In this document: piece by piece, positions 61,744 through 64,000 of the stretch
How positions within the stretch are numbered: the first letter of the stretch is position 1
How the letters are laid out: every line of letters starts with the position of its first letter
NCBI GenBank assembly: GCA_013416395.1
Contig: JACCEP010000003.1
Span: forward strand, 1-64,000
DNA: 64,000 nucleotides
DNA from: Alcaligenaceae bacterium
GTDB lineage: Bacteria > Pseudomonadota > Gammaproteobacteria > Burkholderiales > Burkholderiaceae_B
Direction: 5' to 3'
Position numbers and translations under genes: made by a program
The notes under the pieces: model-generated
What the model was told of the DNA's origin: nothing
The model's database searches: none
What the model saw: only the letters and a program-made list of their open reading frames with translations

Positions 61744-63597
61744 ATGTGTGGAATGACTGGCTGGCTTTCGTTCAGCCGTGACGTGGAGGCACACTCCAAC
61801 ATCCTGCAGTGCATGACCGAAACCCTGGCTCCGCGCGGCCCCGATGCGCAGGGCCAATGGATCGACGGTCCGATCGGCTTGGGCCATCGGCGCTTGTCGA
61901 TCATCGATCTGGAAGGCGGCCGCCAGCCGTTGGTGGCCGACCATGGTGGCCAGCGCGCCGCTGCGGTCATCAGCTACACGGGCGAGGTCTATAATTTCCC
62001 GGAGCTGCGCCACGAACTGCGGGAATGTGGCCACCGTTTCGAGACGCAAAGCGACACAGAAGTGGTGCTGCGTGCCTACCTGCAATGGGGAGAAAATTTC
62101 GTCGAGCGGCTCAATGGCATGTATGCCTTCGCCCTCTGGGATCGTGCGAAGCAACAACTGCTGCTGGTGCGCGACCGCATGGGCGTGAAACCGCTGTACT
62201 ACTTCCAGACCGATGACGGAGTGGTGTTCGGCTCTGAACCCAAGGCGTTGCTCGTCCATCCTTTGGTACCGCGCAAGGTGACGGCCGATGGATTGCGAGA
62301 GATTCTGGAAATGGTCAAGACGCCGGGCCAGGCCATCTTCGCCGGCATGCGCGAGGTATTGCCGGGCGAAATGATCAGGGTGGATCGTGCGGGCCTGTCG
62401 CGCCACCGCTATTGGATGCTGGAGGCCCGGGAGCACGGCGACACGCTGGAGCAGACCATCCGCTACACCCGCTATCTGCTGGAGGACATCGTCGGACGGC
62501 AGATCGTCGCAGACGTGCCGCTGTGCAGCCTGTTGTCCGGAGGGCTGGATTCTTCGATCATCACGGCCCTGGCCTCCAAGAAGCTGCTGGCCATGGGCAA
62601 GGAGAACATCCGGTCATTCTCGGTGGACTTCGCGGATCACGGCAGTGGCTTCACGGGCGACGCGGTGCGCGGCACCCCCGATGCACCATTCGTGCGCGAC
62701 CTAGTGCAACGCATTGGCTCTACCCATGGCGAGATCGTGCTAGTCAGCCACGAACTGGCCGACCCGGCGCTACGCACCAAGGTTGTCCGAGCGCTGGATC
62801 TACCCCCGGCATTCTGGGGAGACATGTGGCCCTCGCTGTACCGGCTGTTTCAGGAAATTCGCCAACATTCGACCGTGGCCTTGTCCGGTGAGTCAGCCGA
62901 CGAGGTGTTCGGCGGCTACCGCTGGTTCCATGACCCTGCGGCGATCGCCGCCGAAACCTATCCATGGCTCACTTCGGTTACCGGCAAGTATTTCGACGGC
63001 AAGACCCTGTTCGCTCAGGACCTGCTAGACCGGCTGCAGATGGGCGATTTTCTGCGCGACAGCTACCGCCAGGCATTGGCTGAAACCCCGGTGCTGCCCG
63101 GAGAGGATGCGACCAATCAGCGCATGCGACAGATGAGCTACGTGAATCTGACGCGTTTCGTGCAGACCCTGCTCGACCGCAAGGATCGCATGAGCATGGC
63201 AGTCGGCCTGGAGGTGCGTGTGCCGTTCTGCGATCATCGTCTGGTCGAGTACGCCTTCAACATTCCCTGGGAGATGAAGGCCTTCGACGGAAGAGAGAAG
63301 AGCATCCTGCGCGCTGCCACGCGTGACCTGTTGCCTGAAAGCATCGCCGAGCGGGTCAAGAGTCCGTACCCCTCGACCCAGGACCCCGCCTACGAGCACG
63401 GCTTGCGTGAATCTTTGGCAGCCATATTGGCAGACCCCGCTGCACCCGTGCTGCCGCTGCTTGATTCACGACGTGTTGCCCACACCCTGGCCAGGCCACT
63501 CGGTGACCTGTCGCCCATGTACGACCGCATGGGCATGGAGTTGGCGATTGGTCTGAACACATGGCTTGCTGACTACCAGGTGGAACTTGCCCTCTGA
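61744..63597 (+). CDS. Glutamine-dependent asparagine synthetase-like amidotransferase of the ALAS-like operon
   Basis: A 617-aa enzyme. Ntn glutaminase with Cys2 (MCGMTGWL), RGPDAQG, and SYTGEVYNFPELR in which Thr79 replaces the Asn of the usual NGE motif. The synthetase domain has the PP-loop SGGLDSS (265-271) and SGESADEVFGGYRW. The TGEVYNF(x)ELR and SDTEVVLRAYLQWGE pattern resembles the actinobacterial AsnB/LtsA branch more than typical proteobacterial AsnB. Start at 61744 with GGAAGGG upstream. It probably turns a carboxylate of the pathway product into a carboxamide; ordinary asparagine synthesis is the alternative. Confidence 0.92.
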   Translation: MCGMTGWLSFSRDVEAHSNILQCMTETLAPRGPDAQGQWIDGPIGLGHRRLSIIDLEGGRQPLVADHGGQRAAAVISYTGEVYNFPELRHELRECGHRFETQSDTEVVLRAYLQWGENFVERLNGMYAFALWDRAKQQLLLVRDRMGVKPLYYFQTDDGVVFGSEPKALLVHPLVPRKVTADGLREILEMVKTPGQAIFAGMREVLPGEMIRVDRAGLSRHRYWMLEAREHGDTLEQTIRYTRYLLEDIVGRQIVADVPLCSLLSGGLDSSIITALASKKLLAMGKENIRSFSVDFADHGSGFTGDAVRGTPDAPFVRDLVQRIGSTHGEIVLVSHELADPALRTKVVRALDLPPAFWGDMWPSLYRLFQEIRQHSTVALSGESADEVFGGYRWFHDPAAIAAETYPWLTSVTGKYFDGKTLFAQDLLDRLQMGDFLRDSYRQALAETPVLPGEDATNQRMRQMSYVNLTRFVQTLLDRKDRMSMAVGLEVRVPFCDHRLVEYAFNIPWEMKAFDGREKSILRAATRDLLPESIAERVKSPYPSTQDPAYEHGLRESLAAILADPAAPVLPLLDSRRVAHTLARPLGDLSPMYDRMGMELAIGLNTWLADYQVELAL

Positions 63598-63651
63598 CAC
63601 CACCGTGGAGGGCGCACGGTAGCGTAAGGCTTCCACGCTTTTTATTCCCTT

Positions 63652-64000
63652 ATGAGTCCCATTATGTCTCGTCACACGCAATCCCCAGTCTATCTTGTTG
63701 CCCTCGGTGCTTTCGCCCTTGGCATGGCGTCCTATGTGACCGCAGGACTGATCCCCATGATCGAAACGGCTTTCACCGTGCCAGTCGCGCTTGCGGCGCA
63801 ACTGGTGACCGCCTTTACCCTGGCCTATGGCTTAGGCTCCCCCCTGTTCGTTGCGATACTGCCTGCGCATCGGCAACGCGGGGGGCTGCTGTTCGCGCTC
63901 GGTCTGTTCGTGCTCGCCAATGCTGCCAGCGCCTTGGCGACCGACTTCACCGCATTGCTGGTTTTCCGCGCAATTGCAGGCATTGGTGCGGGTGTCTACT
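63652..64000 (+). CDS. MFS efflux transporter, N-terminal part cut by the window edge
   Basis: The first ~116 residues of a major facilitator protein: helix 1 (VYLVALGAFALGMASYVTAG), the DHA1-like segment LIPMIETAFTVPVALAAQLVTAF, helix 2 to 3 with LPAHRQRGG, and VFRAIAGIGAG at the end. The start may be 63652 or 63664 (both in frame). Placed last in the operon, it is the likely exporter or self-resistance pump for the small molecule made by the four enzymes upstream. The C-terminus is outside the window. Confidence 0.88.
   Translation, partial: MSPIMSRHTQSPVYLVALGAFALGMASYVTAGLIPMIETAFTVPVALAAQLVTAFTLAYGLGSPLFVAILPAHRQRGGLLFALGLFVLANAASALATDFTALLVFRAIAGIGAGVY

Noticed and set aside
61738-62436. 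232-codon minus-strand frame over the amidotransferase
   Set aside because: Antisense shadow with no ribosome binding site; the Cys2 amidotransferase on the plus strand explains the sequence.

Overview
The window looks like a chromosomal segment of a Gram-negative betaproteobacterium, most probably Alcaligenaceae-like. Two Bug/TctC-type solute receptors, each next to a LysR gene, many CoA-dependent organic-acid genes, a TRAP transporter and a Wza/Wzc surface-polysaccharide system point that way. This is inferred from gene content; there is no rRNA or tRNA in the window to confirm it.

Region A (1-22.2 kb, almost all minus strand) is a Wzx/Wzy-type capsule or exopolysaccharide locus, read from about 21.8 kb down to 0.4 kb. 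Its order is Wza-like export lipoprotein, Wzc-like tyrosine kinase, asparagine synthetase-type amidotransferase, GT4 glycosyltransferase, Wzy-like polymerase, second GT4, PIG-L deacetylase, phosphoglycosyl transferase, GNAT, ATP-grasp ligase, HAD phosphatase, DegT aminotransferase, CapD/WbpM-like dehydratase and UDP-sugar dehydrogenase. Insertion sequences have eroded it: an IS3-family end at the left edge, a two-frameshift IS630-like element, a second copy of that element's end, and an internally deleted IS5-like element. No Wzx flippase is visible.

Region B (22.2-23.6 kb) holds an RfaH/NusG-like antiterminator flanked by two paralogous, unrecognised ~100-aa membrane proteins. The leader of the wza gene carries a perfect hairpin followed by a close match to the ops element that RfaH reads, so the antiterminator probably controls Region A.

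Region C (23.6-33.1 kb) is organic-acid metabolism: LysR, Bug receptor, NDP-forming acyl-CoA synthetase, enoyl-CoA hydratase, AhpD-like protein, sulfurtransferase, then a divergent LysR/aminotransferase pair. A 226-bp imperfect palindrome sits between them.

Region D (33.4-49.2 kb) is a catabolic island: enolase-superfamily enzyme, 2-hydroxyacid dehydrogenase, a spermidine/putrescine-type ABC importer with a fused double permease, two enoyl-CoA hydratases, two acyl-CoA ligases, a GntR/FCD regulator, a MaoC-type hydratase and an aldehyde dehydrogenase. Three near-identical promoter/operator modules precede three of its transcription units and suggest a GntR regulon. The substrate is not known.

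Region E (49.4-57.9 kb) has a Fic protein whose last 20 codons copy the 3' end of the neighbouring hydroxyacid dehydrogenase, an aspartate dehydrogenase-like protein, a LysR/Bug pair and a DctPQM TRAP transporter.

Region F (57.9-64.0 kb, running off the right edge) appears more GC-rich and looks horizontally acquired. A divergent XRE regulator is followed by a tight operon of 5-aminolevulinate synthase-like enzyme, GNAT, Gfo/Idh/MocA oxidoreductase, asparagine synthetase-like amidotransferase and MFS exporter. The ALAS-like enzyme has Ser in place of the glycine-selecting Thr. The set fits an antimetabolite pathway of the alaremycin/primocarcin type (serine plus succinyl-CoA, N-acetylation, then carboxamide formation). 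I consider this the most interesting system in the window.
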